This document shows positions 54,761-64,000 of a stretch of DNA of 64,000 nucleotides, piece after piece; within the stretch, counting starts at the first letter, position 1; the number at the start of each line of letters is the position of its first letter. Position numbers and translations under genes: made by a program. The notes under the pieces were generated by a model. That model was not told the origin of the DNA, did no database searches, and saw only the letters and a program-made list of their open reading frames with translations. Source of the DNA: Gonatopus flavifemur (Eukaryota > Arthropoda > Insecta > Hymenoptera > Dryinidae); NCBI GenBank assembly GCA_018340375.1, contig JAFFJZ010000004.1, positions 26,138,001 through 26,202,000 of the forward strand, in the 5' to 3' direction.

Positions 54761-55880
54761 TTGGAGGTTGTCTTAATTGAGTACTTTTTGAACAAAGTTG
54801 ATGTAAAATTTGACTCTCAGAATTACACACAAAATTGTGTCTCCATGAGTTGTAAAAATTTTACTGGATATAATCAAACACAGAACACTGCAAATCCATC
54901 AGTTGTTGTTACTTCTCAATCCGAAATATCCCCTAGGCATGAAATCAATCCCAAAAAATGTCTAAACCAAAACGTTGATATTTTTTGTCAAGCGAAAACA
55001 GTTACAGATAAAAGGAAGCTACAAATGAAAGCTTATTACGAGAAGAACCAAGACGAAATTAGAAGCTTCGCGAGAAACCCAGGAATAAATATGAAAATAA
55101 TCAGGAGAAACGGCGTGGGGAAAGAAAGAATTATTATGGGAAAAATAAAGTGTATATACTCCAAAAGGCGAAAGATTATTACATCTCACATAAAAAAAAT
55201 CGTCTCAAAATACTGGAATCGCGTACTTCTGTAAAAGCTATGATTGGAAAGTATCATCGTATTGCTCTTGTGAATGATGAGATACCAACTCAATGCAATC
55301 AAGAAACATATATAAGGAATTCATCTGAAATCCTTTTGTTATCATCTTTGGGAGCGAGTCGAGTAGGAGCTGAACGTATAATTGAGTGGTGTTTTTGTGT
55401 TAGGGAGGAATATACTTTGAAAATAAAAAGATTATTGAGGGAGATTAAACAAAAGGTGGAAGTTGCTTTAACCCGTGCAGCAGAATGTTCAGAACTTGAT
55501 TACAAAATCAATGCCTTGTGTGGAAAATCAATGCACACTTCTACATCAGAATCATACTTTTCAGAGACTATATATAGTCCTCTCAAATGTCCAGATTCAA
55601 TTGTAATAATGAATTCAAAAGGTCAGAGTACGAATATTTTACCTCTTTTAAAATCGAAAAAAAAACAAATAAAACTTGGTCCTGTGATCATCTTTGTAAG
55701 ACAAAAAATCTGAACGTGTTAAATAATTTGCAAAGTGTTTTGCAACAATTGATGAACTGTTCGTTGAAGAAAGTGCAGCAATTGTCTCCTCAGGTGCATA
55801 ATAAGACAGTAAATACTGAAAAACTTGGCCACTCTCATGCTTGTTATGCACTCTTGCAAATCAAAATTCTTAGCTCTTGA
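54761..55880 (+). pseudogene. Helitron protein, N-terminal region, frameshifted
   Basis: Three overlapping open pieces in different phases (54761-55234, 55150-55713, 55587-55880) read as successive parts of one protein. They are: a Cys/Asn-rich start; a basic coiled stretch (KRKLQMKAYYEKNQDEI, then KAKDYYISHKKNRLKILESR); a hydrophobic/basic central part (GAERIIEWCFCVREEYTLK); and a piece with WSCDHLCKTKNLNVLNN. Such Lys/Tyr-rich N-terminal regions precede the DUF6570/Helitron_like_N part in many insect Helitrons. No ATG start is certain, because the first piece opens at TTG. Two frame changes at least. It continues into the piece at 55825. Confidence 0.6.
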
Positions 55881-57594
55881 AGTTTTATCGTCTCCTTTTC
55901 CGGATTTTCTGAATATAAAGAGGATTATATATAAAATTACTAATTGTCACGAGTATATAAATGATTTGGATGAAGCTTTGAATGATAACAATTTTGAAAT
56001 ACTTCAACAGATATCTCGCGAAGCTCAAGAAAGAGCTGGAGCATCAACGAAAAATAATGCTGAAATCAATTTAAACGAAGAGCAGATAATATCCGAAAAT
56101 TATTCCGCTTTTGAAGCTTTATCGAAGCGGTCGATGGACACGCCGCGTATCGCATGTATTTCCTGTGAGAAATTAGGTTTTGAAAGGAATATAATGAAGA
56201 AAAAAGTTGGTGAAAATTCATACAGCGGAAATGTTTGGAGCCGATTAATGAATTCAACTAATTTGAAGGACAGTGAAATGTTTTACGTTCGTAAATATTG
56301 TCACAACAAAATCCGTACAAATTCTATTCCACCAGCTTGTATTCTAAATAATCTCAATGTAAGTTCAATCCCGCAAATAACAGAACTTAACGATCATGAG
56401 AAAATTCTTATTCAAAGAGCGAAGGCATTTCAAATAATACAAAAAATGGGTACAGTTATGAATAAAAATATGCTTCACAAACACATGGTATCAAAATCCG
56501 AAGAGAGAACATTCCATCTTCCCTTACCCCTACAAGGAACTTCGAAGAAGATTTGTCCTCCGACTGAACCTTTGAATTTAAATAATGAATTTTACATTTC
56601 AATGCGTGGCATCCCAACTGAATCAAAAATAATTTGGGAGGAATTAGTTGACGTTGAAAAGGTATGGGACGCATTAGTATGGCTAAAAGAAAATAATCCT
56701 TTGTATTCGGAGATCATTTTACCTGAATCACATGATTCATTGTTGGATCACGAATTGCCAGATGTACATTTTCAAGAAGAATCTACCACAGCGAACAATA
56801 GTGAATCGGATGACCAACTGGAAGCAGAAGAGCATGTGATTCTTGATATCAGTGACAGTAATAAAGCCGCTTTATTGACGCAGAAGGAACGATCTGATGC
56901 GTGGTATGATCAATTCACAATTTATCCGATGTATGATAGAAGAACTAATGAATCTGCTAGTAAACTCTATCAAATGATCAAGATTAATGATATTCCATTA
57001 GATAATCGTATTAAATCTTTGGATTTGACGTGTTTTCCCGATTTATATCCTAATGGAATGAATGGTCAGCATGAACATAGATCTGTACGTTTGACTGATT
57101 TTGAATTTATAAGGGTAAAATTGATGTCCAAACATTCTCAGTTCCGTTTGAACATACAATATATTTTCTATTCATTGCATGATACAAATATGCGACAACT
57201 GAATGCTGGAATTTTCCATAAAATGGATGTCACAAATCCTCGAGGAAGATATACAGCTGCTACTTATTTGAATCAGCTTTCAAAAGAACAACCCGAGACA
57301 AACTCGAGTACCATATTTTCAAGATTACGAGATACAGAACAGTATTGGAGAAAGCCCAGAAATGATGTAAATTGTATGATTCACCATTATGGGCCAGCTG
57401 CATGGTTTTTCACATTCAGCCCAAGTGAGTGGTGATGGACAGATTTGATTGAATATCTCCATGAGATCAATGGGCCTTCTTCTTTCGAAAAATCTGTCAA
57501 TGAACTTATTGCTTCTGATCCTATTTCAACTTCTCGGTTCATCGAAAATAAGTTCCAGGCTATGCTCGATTTGTTCATCCGACAATCCGATTGG
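55825..57594 (+). pseudogene. Helitron protein: DUF6570-like and Helitron_like_N domains
   Basis: A frame of about 590 codons with one in-frame TGA (57433-57435). Early Cys motifs (CISCEKLGF ... YCHNKIRTNSIPPAC) and the following GTVMNKNMLHKHMVSKSEER block match the DUF6570-type region found in insect Helitrons. A Ser/Glu-rich linker (SESDDQLEAEEHVILDISD) follows. The last third is Helitron_like_N: CFPDLYPNGMNG, LTDFEFIRVKLMSKHSQFRL, QYIFYSLHDTNMRQLNAGIF, then HHYGPAAWFFTFSPSEW and, after the stop, WTDLIEYLHEINGPSSFEKS. The domain precedes the nicking domain. The frame breaks near 57594 and resumes one base off. Confidence 0.8.
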
Positions 57595-58931
57595 TAAAGT
57601 TGTTCATTATTTTTGGCGCAGAGAATATCAAGGTAAAGGAACACAACATTTCCATCTCTTAATTTGGATAGAAAAATGCTCATATTATCAATGAATCTTC
57701 AAATGAAGAAGTGGCCTCATTCATTCCAGGAAATGTTACCTGTAGAATGCCTCCAAAAGAACTTTTTCCACAATTGTATCGACGTGTGAACACACATCAA
57801 AAACACGCACATAACAATTACTGCTAACGTAATAAAAGAACCAGGAACTCATTCACCAAAGTGTGCAGGTTTGGATTCCCACGTCCAATTACAGACACTC
57901 TGATAATGAGAGACGTGGGGGTTTCTATGGCTGCCAAAACACAGCAGAAAACTAGGGAAAGATTATATGATCTCCCACGTGCAAAAGAGGAAATTAACAT
58001 CAATGATTATAATCCCGCCATTCTCACGGCTTGGGAAGGTAGCATGGACATCCAATTTGTTGGAGAAAATCCGACATTGTTAACTTCATATTGCACCAAG
58101 TATGTATCTAAGGCTGAGAAAAGTTATGTTGGTGATACATTTGGAGCAATAAATTCTTGCAAACCATTGCGTAGCCGTCTCTGGAACGTGGGAATGCGTA
58201 TGTTGAATCATAGGGAATGCGGTGCCCTTGAGGCTGCTGATACGCTTTTGGGGATCCCGTTGCATGGTACTGCTCCGAATACAGCTATTAGACGGTTAGA
58301 TGTAAATATGATTAGAAGCAGGAAATGGAAAATCCATGAAGAAATCGAGGATTTACAAGCTGAATCCACAGTTATTTTCTGTCCATCGCTAATAGATAAT
58401 CGCTATCCAAATAGACTCAAGGAATTAGAATCCATGTCTCTTTACGATTTCGCAAAATGGTATAATATTACGAAAATTAGACCATCTAAGAAATCTGAAT
58501 ACCATACCATAGGTGAATCTTTATTTTTCAAAAAACGTACCCGGGAATATCTCATTAATCAATATCACTATAATGTTCAACTACAACCCGAGAATTATTA
58601 TTCTTCATTATTGTTATTGTTCAAACCCTGGAGGGATATTTGTGAATTGAAAGACGGATATGAGACATATGCAGAAGCATTTTCATCTCTACAATCACAA
58701 CTAATGGAAGTCATGCAATACCATGAGCGAATCATTGATATTCAGGAAGCCCGTGACCATATTAAGGAACAAATTGAACAAAACTTATTACATAATTCAA
58801 ATCAGGACGAAAATACATTCGATGATCACCCTTTGGAATGTGTGCCAATTGAAACAGCTGGTGCTATGAAAGACTTCAAAGATGTAGAAAATAAGGTTGA
58901 GATTGTTGACCTAACTCAAATGATTCCGTAG
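57595..58931 (+). pseudogene. Helitron rolling-circle Rep domain
   Basis: After a frame change the Rep domain continues: NPIGKVVHYFWRREYQGKGT, then the two-His motif QHFHLLIWIE. A second frame change near 57670 leads into NEEVASFIPGNVTCRMPPKE, YRRVNTHQKHAHNNYC (then an in-frame TAA near 57825), KVCRFGFPRPITDT. Further on, SYCTKYVSKAEKSY carries the two-Tyr arrangement YxxxYxxK used for DNA nicking and covalent attachment in Helitron replication. The region ends in TAG at 58929-58931, in phase with the helicase that follows. HUH and Tyr motifs are recognisable, so the ancestor was autonomous, but this copy has at least two shifts and two stops. Confidence 0.8.
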
Positions 58932-60382
58932 TTGAATAGCGATCAAAAACGTATATTTGATAAAGTTACCAGCGCCTTGAGCTCTGAGAATGAGATTCTC
59001 AGACTTTATGTAAGTGGAGAAGGTGGCACTGGCAAAAGCTTTCTCATTAAAACTATTAGATGCTGGGTTAAACAAATAATTGGCAAATATGCTGCAATAA
59101 CTGCTCCTACTGAGATAGCAGCTTTAAATATTGAAGGTCTCACTTTGCATCGCCTTTTTCAGTTGTCAGTAGAGCACGGGCATACTGTCCAGTATAGACA
59201 ACTTCCTGACGCATCTCTCAAGATTGTACGAGATCAACTGAAAAATGTGACATTAATCATCATTGATGAGGTTTCAATGGTTTCTAATGTAACTTTTTTG
59301 TATGTACATCTTCGGCTGACAGAAATATTTAATACATCAGATTGTGATGATGGTTGGTTTGGAAGAAAACATATTTCATTATTCGGTGACTTACTGCAGC
59401 TGCCAGCTGTTCATGAAGATCCTCCTTTCATAAAATTATCTTCTAAAAACATTGAAAAACACACTGGAGCTCTGGGTTCTTATGATTCATGGAGTAGTTT
59501 GTTTAGCTATGATGAACTGGGAATTAATATGCGACAACAGAATGACACTTCTTACAAAGATATGCTATCGAGAATTCGCATAAGAATACTTGATGACTTG
59601 GATATCAAAGCCTTACAGTCTAGACAAATAAATTTCAAGACCACAAGTTGTGATAACCCATTAAATGAACTCTGTGATTATTTGCTTAATAGTGTTCCGA
59701 ATGCGGTTTGTTTGCTTCCTACATGCATGCAATGTGATGTTCTGAACACAGCGATGCTTAGTCGACTTCCTCCGGAAGAAATTCATTTAAAAGCTCAAGA
59801 TACTACAAATTGTGCACCTCATTTGAGAAAAAAGGTAATCAAAACATTATCTCCAAATGATGATGATACTTCTCGCATAGCAGGACTGGCGAGAATTATG
59901 ATTGTCAAAATAGGGGCGAAAATCATGATCGGGATAATATTGATGTTACTTTAGGGCTTGTTAACGGTACCCTGGGAAGAATTGTGTCCGTTCTACGAGG
60001 TGCTGATAATGAAATTGAGAACTTGACAATTGTTTCGAAGACAGGAAGCGAACACACAATAGAACGCGTGAGTGTTAAATTTGAAGTGATGGACAAAGCG
60101 TTCGTCATAAGAAAACAATTTCCAATATATCTCAGTTACGGTATGACTATTCATAAAAGTCAAGGATTGAGTTTAGAGCATGCGATTATTGAAGCTGGGA
60201 ATTCAATATTTGCTTGTGGTCAGGTATATGTTGCTCTTTCACGAGTAACAACCTTACAAGGATTACATCTTATTAATTTTGATCCATCTTCTATGAAAGC
60301 TCAAGAATTAGCTATAATAGAATACAATCGATTGCGTAAAATGAATAGACCAGTTCTGATTACCATAGAAATTCCAAAGTAA
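58932..60382 (+). pseudogene. Helitron Pif1-type helicase domain
   Basis: SF1B helicase motifs appear in order: GEGGTGKSFLIKTI (Walker A), APTEIAALNIEGLTLHRLF (Ia), IIDEVSMVS (Walker B), LFGDLLQLPAV (III), then LGINMRQQNDTSY. After a frame change at about 59950 come NGTLGRIVSVLRG-type context, YGMTIHKSQGLSLEHAI and VALSRVTTLQGLHLINFD (motifs V-VI). The domain unwinds DNA ahead of the nicked strand in the Helitron cycle. The only damage is the upstream TAG, one frame change, and TAA at 60380-60382. The same frame continues beyond that TAA into the ubiquitin-protease-like region. Confidence 0.85.
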
Positions 60383-61282
60383 CGATTCCGCAAAGTACCT
60401 GATAGGATTTGGGCCAAACGCATCGAAGTATCCAGAGGCCAAAATGCTGATGACAAATCAACAGAAACTCGTGGCTCAAACCTAATAGGTCTCCCTAATG
60501 TTGACGAAGTTTCATCTTATGTAAATGCAGCAATGCAATGTTTACTGTACTGTGCTTCTATGACGAAACAGTTACTTCCATCTGACCATAATGACATCCT
60601 CAATATCTCTATTGAGAACTATCATTCGCATATGGACCTTGATACCATAGCTTTAGAACGGCTTGCGGGTTCACAATATTCGCATAATCATTCATAAGAT
60701 GCAGCAGAATTCATCGCGTCTATTTATGAAAATTCAGTGGTTATTAAAAATTTAGTGAAGCACCAAATAACTACCATGACGAGATGTACGAAATGTGAAT
60801 ATACCAAAAATATTATTGGTACAAATTGTGTTATACGTCTTGCGCTTCCTCCGATTTCAAAAAAATCATTTGAGTTTCAAGAAATGCTCAAGTTCAATTT
60901 TTCTACATGGACAATTTTTGAAGATTCTTGTAGAAATTGTAGTAACTCACATAAAACTAAAAAATCAGTTATCACTGCATCATAACAATGTGTAATCGTA
61001 CAGTTAATGATATTCAATCACAATAATGTCGAAACAACAAAGGTAGAGAATATAAACATTGAAGCAGTGCCAACTTCAAAAATACAAATTGCAGAAAACT
61101 TTTATGAAGTTATAGCTGTTGTTTTTCATCAGGGTGAGAGTATTTCTGAAGGTCATTTCACGTGCATGTTACGAAGTGAAGGTACGAAGTGGATATTTAT
61201 TCGTGATCTGCGAGTTGGAGAACGACATTGGCCACGTAATGCTAAAGACTCGTATATATATTTCTTGACAAAGCAACAATGA
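60383..61282 (+). pseudogene. USP/UCH-type deubiquitinase-like region fused to the helicase frame
   Basis: In the same codon phase as the helicase end, the reading continues RKVPDRIWAKRIEVSRGQ and then GLPNVDEVSSYVNAAMQCLL, which matches the Cys box of ubiquitin-specific proteases (GLxNxGxxCYxNAxxQ). The catalytic Cys position is Ser here, with one extra residue. DAAEFIASIYE follows, like the USP QQDAxEFL block. CTKCEY and CRNCSN can form the zinc knuckle. At the end YEVIAVVFHQGESISEGHFT corresponds to the His box (GHYT). In-frame stops are TAA 60695-60697 and TAA 60983-60985. The terminal part has an ATG at 61007. I infer an ancestral Rep-helicase-USP polyprotein that is now dead. A separate USP gene captured by the element is the alternative. 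Confidence 0.65.
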
Positions 61283-62417
61283 TCGCTTGATCGTACGAAG
61301 GGAATTTAATTACTGCAATAATCTTACATAGATGGTTTTGAAAAACATAGATTAACTTGATAATACCATAATCCACCGAATATTCTTGAAGAAGTTTTCC
61401 AAATGCTTTTAAAGAGAACCTTCCAGAATCCTGAAACATATTTTGTACAGTACTGGAAAGTATCTTTGATCAGATATTTCGGAAATATATTCTCGTTGCA
61501 TGATAGATGTTTGACATCCCTTTGAGATACTTTTTCAAATGATCCAAAAAAGTGGACCAAAAATGTTTGCTGGGACGCTATTTTCAGCTCCATGCCAAGC
61601 AATACAAGTTTTATCTTGTCAAAAAATCTCTGTTGGATATCTTGAATATATTGTATGCAAGTTTTTCCTCTGTCTGTGAGATCTATCTCGTTCCGATTTT
61701 CTCACGATAATATCTGGAAAACACTGAAGTTTTTTGCACAAGACGTGTTTGAGACAAAAATGTAGGCTGCTTTGAGCGCTGTGAGCTGCTTTGAGCGCCA
61801 ACTTATCAGTTAACTAACATTTGGTTTTCGGAATTCTTCACATGTACATTTGTTAATGAGAATTCACTTTTCTCTGCCTTTGTTCTCCATGCTTGACTTT
61901 GGTAATCTATTGCTGTCCAATGATGAAAAGACTGATGGAAACCCAACTGGGTTTTTATATCACATGAATTATCTGAGGACAATTCTTTCATTGCTACGAT
62001 TGCCACTATAGTACTATAGTACTATTGTTACTGTAGTTTATGAACTCGACATGAGTATTCGATTGTTATTTCCACTCAATTCAAGGCAAATTCAGGAAAA
62101 GAAGTGAAATCCCCATGGAAAAACCTCAGAAAGGTAAAAAAATAACGCCAAGTACATGAAAATGTGGTCAGTATTCACAAAAAAAATGGAAACATGTCTA
62201 AATACACATTCTGGAAGAAAATTTCATTATATTCAAAACTTCGAGAAGATGAGGAAGAATATGCTTCATCTGAAAAAAAAGATGTGGAATCGATATGAGC
62301 GACCAAGTACATTTGGTTATCCAAATGGGATGTAAACGATTTTTGCTATATTGTGACTTGAGTTTGTTTAAACTGTATTCAAAGTCATTCATGATCTTCG
62401 AAAAACATTATTATATA
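61283..62417. other. 3' flank of the Helitron, non-coding
   Basis: No coding sequence recognised. The Helitron 3' terminus should lie here. A run of ctatagtactatagtacta (62004-62025) is the only small repeat I noticed, and no clear hairpin + CTRR end is assigned. Confidence 0.4.
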
Positions 62418-62533
62418 TTTTTTTTTTGTTTTTTTATTGCAATACACGGGTTAGCACCCTTTGATATAAAAAGTAAATACAGAGTCAATACAAGACAGCG
62501 TCCACAGACGCATAAAAAACAATTACAATATAG
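62418..62533 (-). terminator. LINE 3' UTR with AATAAA and poly(A)
   Basis: On the minus strand the ORF stop is followed by ~115 bp of UTR, an AATAAA (62433-62438 reversed) and an A-rich tail (about 62418-62435). This marks the 3' end of the retrotransposon. Confidence 0.7.
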
Positions 62534-64000
62534 TCATGCATTAACCGACAGTTTAAACCGATTCAAGGAAACACCAAACAATTCCATCGACCGATCGAAA
62601 TTATTTGCTAATTCACAAATGCGAAAAATCGGATCATAATTTTCAAATCTAGATTCAAATTGTACAGGTCTAAATAAGAGCGCTCTCCTAACTAGTCTAC
62701 CGGGGATGTTAAAACTAACTTTACTCAGCAATGACTTGCAATCAAGAAAACCATGAATCAATTTAAAAAGGAATAGGAGATCATTCATTCGTCTCCGCTC
62801 TACGAGGGTAGTTAGATTCATCCTGTGAAGAATTCTGGAGTAATCATGGTCAAAATATCTCATAAGGCAGCCTATTCTGAAAGCAGTAAAGCGTAAAAAC
62901 TTGTGTTGCACACTCTCAATCATTCTAATATCCTTCGTCAGGAACGGAGGCCAGATAGGGGACGCATATTCGAGATGGGGTCTAATTAAAGAGGAATATA
63001 GTACTTTTAATGACCTAACATCTTTGAAATCACTAGAAAATTTTTTGACGAAGCCGAGATTTCTCAGCGCAGTACCACAAGCTTTCACATAATGCTCAGA
63101 AAAATCCAATTCATCATCTATAGTTACACCAAGATCAACATAAGATTTAACAGTACTCAATGTAACATTTGCAATCTTGTAGGAGAATATGAGAGGATTC
63201 CTCGACCGCGAGATTCTCATTGCACAGCATTTTTCTAAGTTCAAATGCAGAGAATTACGGGTGCACCAAGAATCTAATCTCGATAATACTGACTGTAAGT
63301 GATGAACATCCGCAAGACATTTTATGTTCTTGAAGATTTTTAGATCATCAGCAAATACCAGGGAATCACAATCATTGAGAACCTGCCCAATGTCATTTAT
63401 GAATAGCAAAAATAAAAGTGGACCAAGGTGAGAACCCTGGGGCACTCCCGAAGAAGGTATAATCGATTCAGAAAAACAGTTCCCAACATTTACCATCTGC
63501 ACCCGATCAGTTAAGTAACTCTGGAACCAAAGTTTCAGATTACCAGATATTCTAAAGCTACTCAACTTAGATAGAAGAACGCTGTGAGATACAGTATCAA
63601 ACGCTTCACTGAAATCAGTGTGAATAACATCAACTTGTGAGTTATTCTCCAGCGCAATGGCGGTGTAATTACAGAAAGCAGCCAAATTCGTAGTAGTGGA
63701 CCTCATTGACATGAAACCATGTTGTTCCGGGATGATAAGAGGAGACAACAAAGCAGTAATCTTGTTAACAACCACGCGCTCAAAAATCTTAGACATAACA
63801 TTTAAAATACTTATAGGTCTATAATTCTTAGCATCCAGTTCATGACCACGCTTGGAAACAGGAGAGATCAGGCTCGTTTTCAATTGAGCAGGGAAACATC
63901 CGGAAGAAAGAGATTTATTAAAGATAATCCAAAGCGGTCGAGAAAGAATAAATTTGCAAGACTCAAACAGCAGAGGCGGAAGGCCATCAAATCCTGGGCC
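62534..64000 (-). CDS. Non-LTR reverse transcriptase (Jockey/CR1-type), partial
   Basis: The minus-strand frame is open from the window edge (starting GPGFDGLPPLLFESCK) to TGA at 62534-62536, about 488 codons, with no stop or shift. The palm domain carries NYRPISILNVMSKIFERVV, HGFMSMRSTTTNL, HTDFSEAFDTVSHSVL (first catalytic Asp), SGVPQGSHLGPLLFLLFIND and FADD (the YxDD box; Phe for Tyr). The thumb and C-terminal region has SYVDLGVTIDDELDFSEHYV, SLIRPHLEYASPIWPPF and FNIPGRLVRRALLF. There is no C-terminal RNase H. The upstream endonuclease part lies beyond the window. The enzyme copies its own RNA at a nicked target. This is the best preserved retrotransposon here and possibly recently active. 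The start is not in the window. Confidence 0.9.
   Translation of the reverse strand, partial: GPGFDGLPPLLFESCKFILSRPLWIIFNKSLSSGCFPAQLKTSLISPVSKRGHELDAKNYRPISILNVMSKIFERVVVNKITALLSPLIIPEQHGFMSMRSTTTNLAAFCNYTAIALENNSQVDVIHTDFSEAFDTVSHSVLLSKLSSFRISGNLKLWFQSYLTDRVQMVNVGNCFSESIIPSSGVPQGSHLGPLLFLLFINDIGQVLNDCDSLVFADDLKIFKNIKCLADVHHLQSVLSRLDSWCTRNSLHLNLEKCCAMRISRSRNPLIFSYKIANVTLSTVKSYVDLGVTIDDELDFSEHYVKACGTALRNLGFVKKFSSDFKDVRSLKVLYSSLIRPHLEYASPIWPPFLTKDIRMIESVQHKFLRFTAFRIGCLMRYFDHDYSRILHRMNLTTLVERRRMNDLLFLFKLIHGFLDCKSLLSKVSFNIPGRLVRRALLFRPVQFESRFENYDPIFRICELANNFDRSMELFGVSLNRFKLSVNA

Larger units (their letters stand above)
54351..61300 (+). mobile_element. Decayed autonomous Helitron (approximate limits)
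   Basis: Collinear plus-strand coding remains cover, in order, a Lys-rich N-terminal region with Cys motifs, the Helitron_like_N domain, the rolling-circle Rep domain, a Pif1/SF1B helicase and a ubiquitin-protease-like region. Together they span about 6.5 kb. The termini (5' TC, 3' hairpin + CTRR) are not identified, so limits are those of the coding remains plus the interrupted 5' flank. Confidence 0.75.

Noticed and set aside
1..64000. CRISPR arrays, bacterial operons, integrated virus (for example polydnavirus) genes
   Set aside because: No direct-repeat/spacer pattern, no ribosome-binding sites or tightly packed operons, and no viral protein families recognised. All strong coding hits are transposon proteins.

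Overview
This window is AT-rich eukaryotic DNA that consists almost entirely of transposable elements. The signs of a eukaryote are GT-AG introns, AATAAA polyadenylation signals, a poly(A)-ended non-LTR retrotransposon, microsatellites and many TA-flanked palindromic MITEs. The mix (cecropia-type mariner, DD41D mariner, Helitron, CACTA-like, piggyBac-like MITE, Jockey/CR1-type LINEs) suggests an arthropod, most likely an insect and possibly a parasitoid wasp. That taxon is inferred from the element mix, not proven. I see no complete host gene, no rRNA or tRNA gene, and no CRISPR, bacterial or viral gene.

Layout. 1-8 kb: palindromic MITEs, a 3.5 kb element with ~340-370 bp inverted ends (1965-5438) that contains a 149-bp tandem repeat, and a relic of a tRNA-derived SINE. 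8.5-9.8 kb: a decayed LINE cut by two MITEs. 10.2-14.5 kb: a CACTA/EnSpm-like transposase gene with one phase-compatible upstream exon, a MITE-filled intron and one in-frame stop. 14.9-16.1 kb: a near-perfect 1186-bp foldback with an 8-bp target duplication. 16.2-26.4 kb: degenerate repeats (TGACC-rich, 31-bp, 52-bp and 121-bp tandem units), a relic of a second CACTA-like transposase, and several MITEs. 28.3-30.6 kb: a GGTCTACC-rich element with an 857-bp Tc1-like foldback nested in it. 31-35 kb: ~200-bp degenerate repeats and a possible LTR. 36.4 kb: a short exon of host-like appearance. 36.7-39.3 kb: a LINE tail and a two-exon transposase-like gene with one frameshift. 41.1-42.4 kb: a DD34D mariner. 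44.3-46.6 kb: a TA-flanked non-autonomous element. 47.4-48.5 kb: a possible spliced minus-strand gene. 49.4-53.3 kb: a piggyBac-like MITE, a DD41D mariner with an intact transposase, and a 1508-bp near-perfect palindrome. 54.3-61.3 kb: a decayed autonomous Helitron (Rep + Pif1-type helicase) whose helicase frame runs into a USP/UCH-type deubiquitinase-like region. 62.4-64 kb: a LINE reverse transcriptase on the minus strand that runs off the window.

The most unusual items are the Helitron with an in-frame ubiquitin-protease-like extension; two very long palindromes with equal arms, which would form extended hairpin RNA if transcribed; and several sets of MITEs whose ends match while their interiors do not. 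Several apparent proteins begin at TTG or GTG rather than ATG. For those I treat the reading frame as open and do not claim the start. Distances and repeat periods were counted by hand; alignments and percent identities are by eye.
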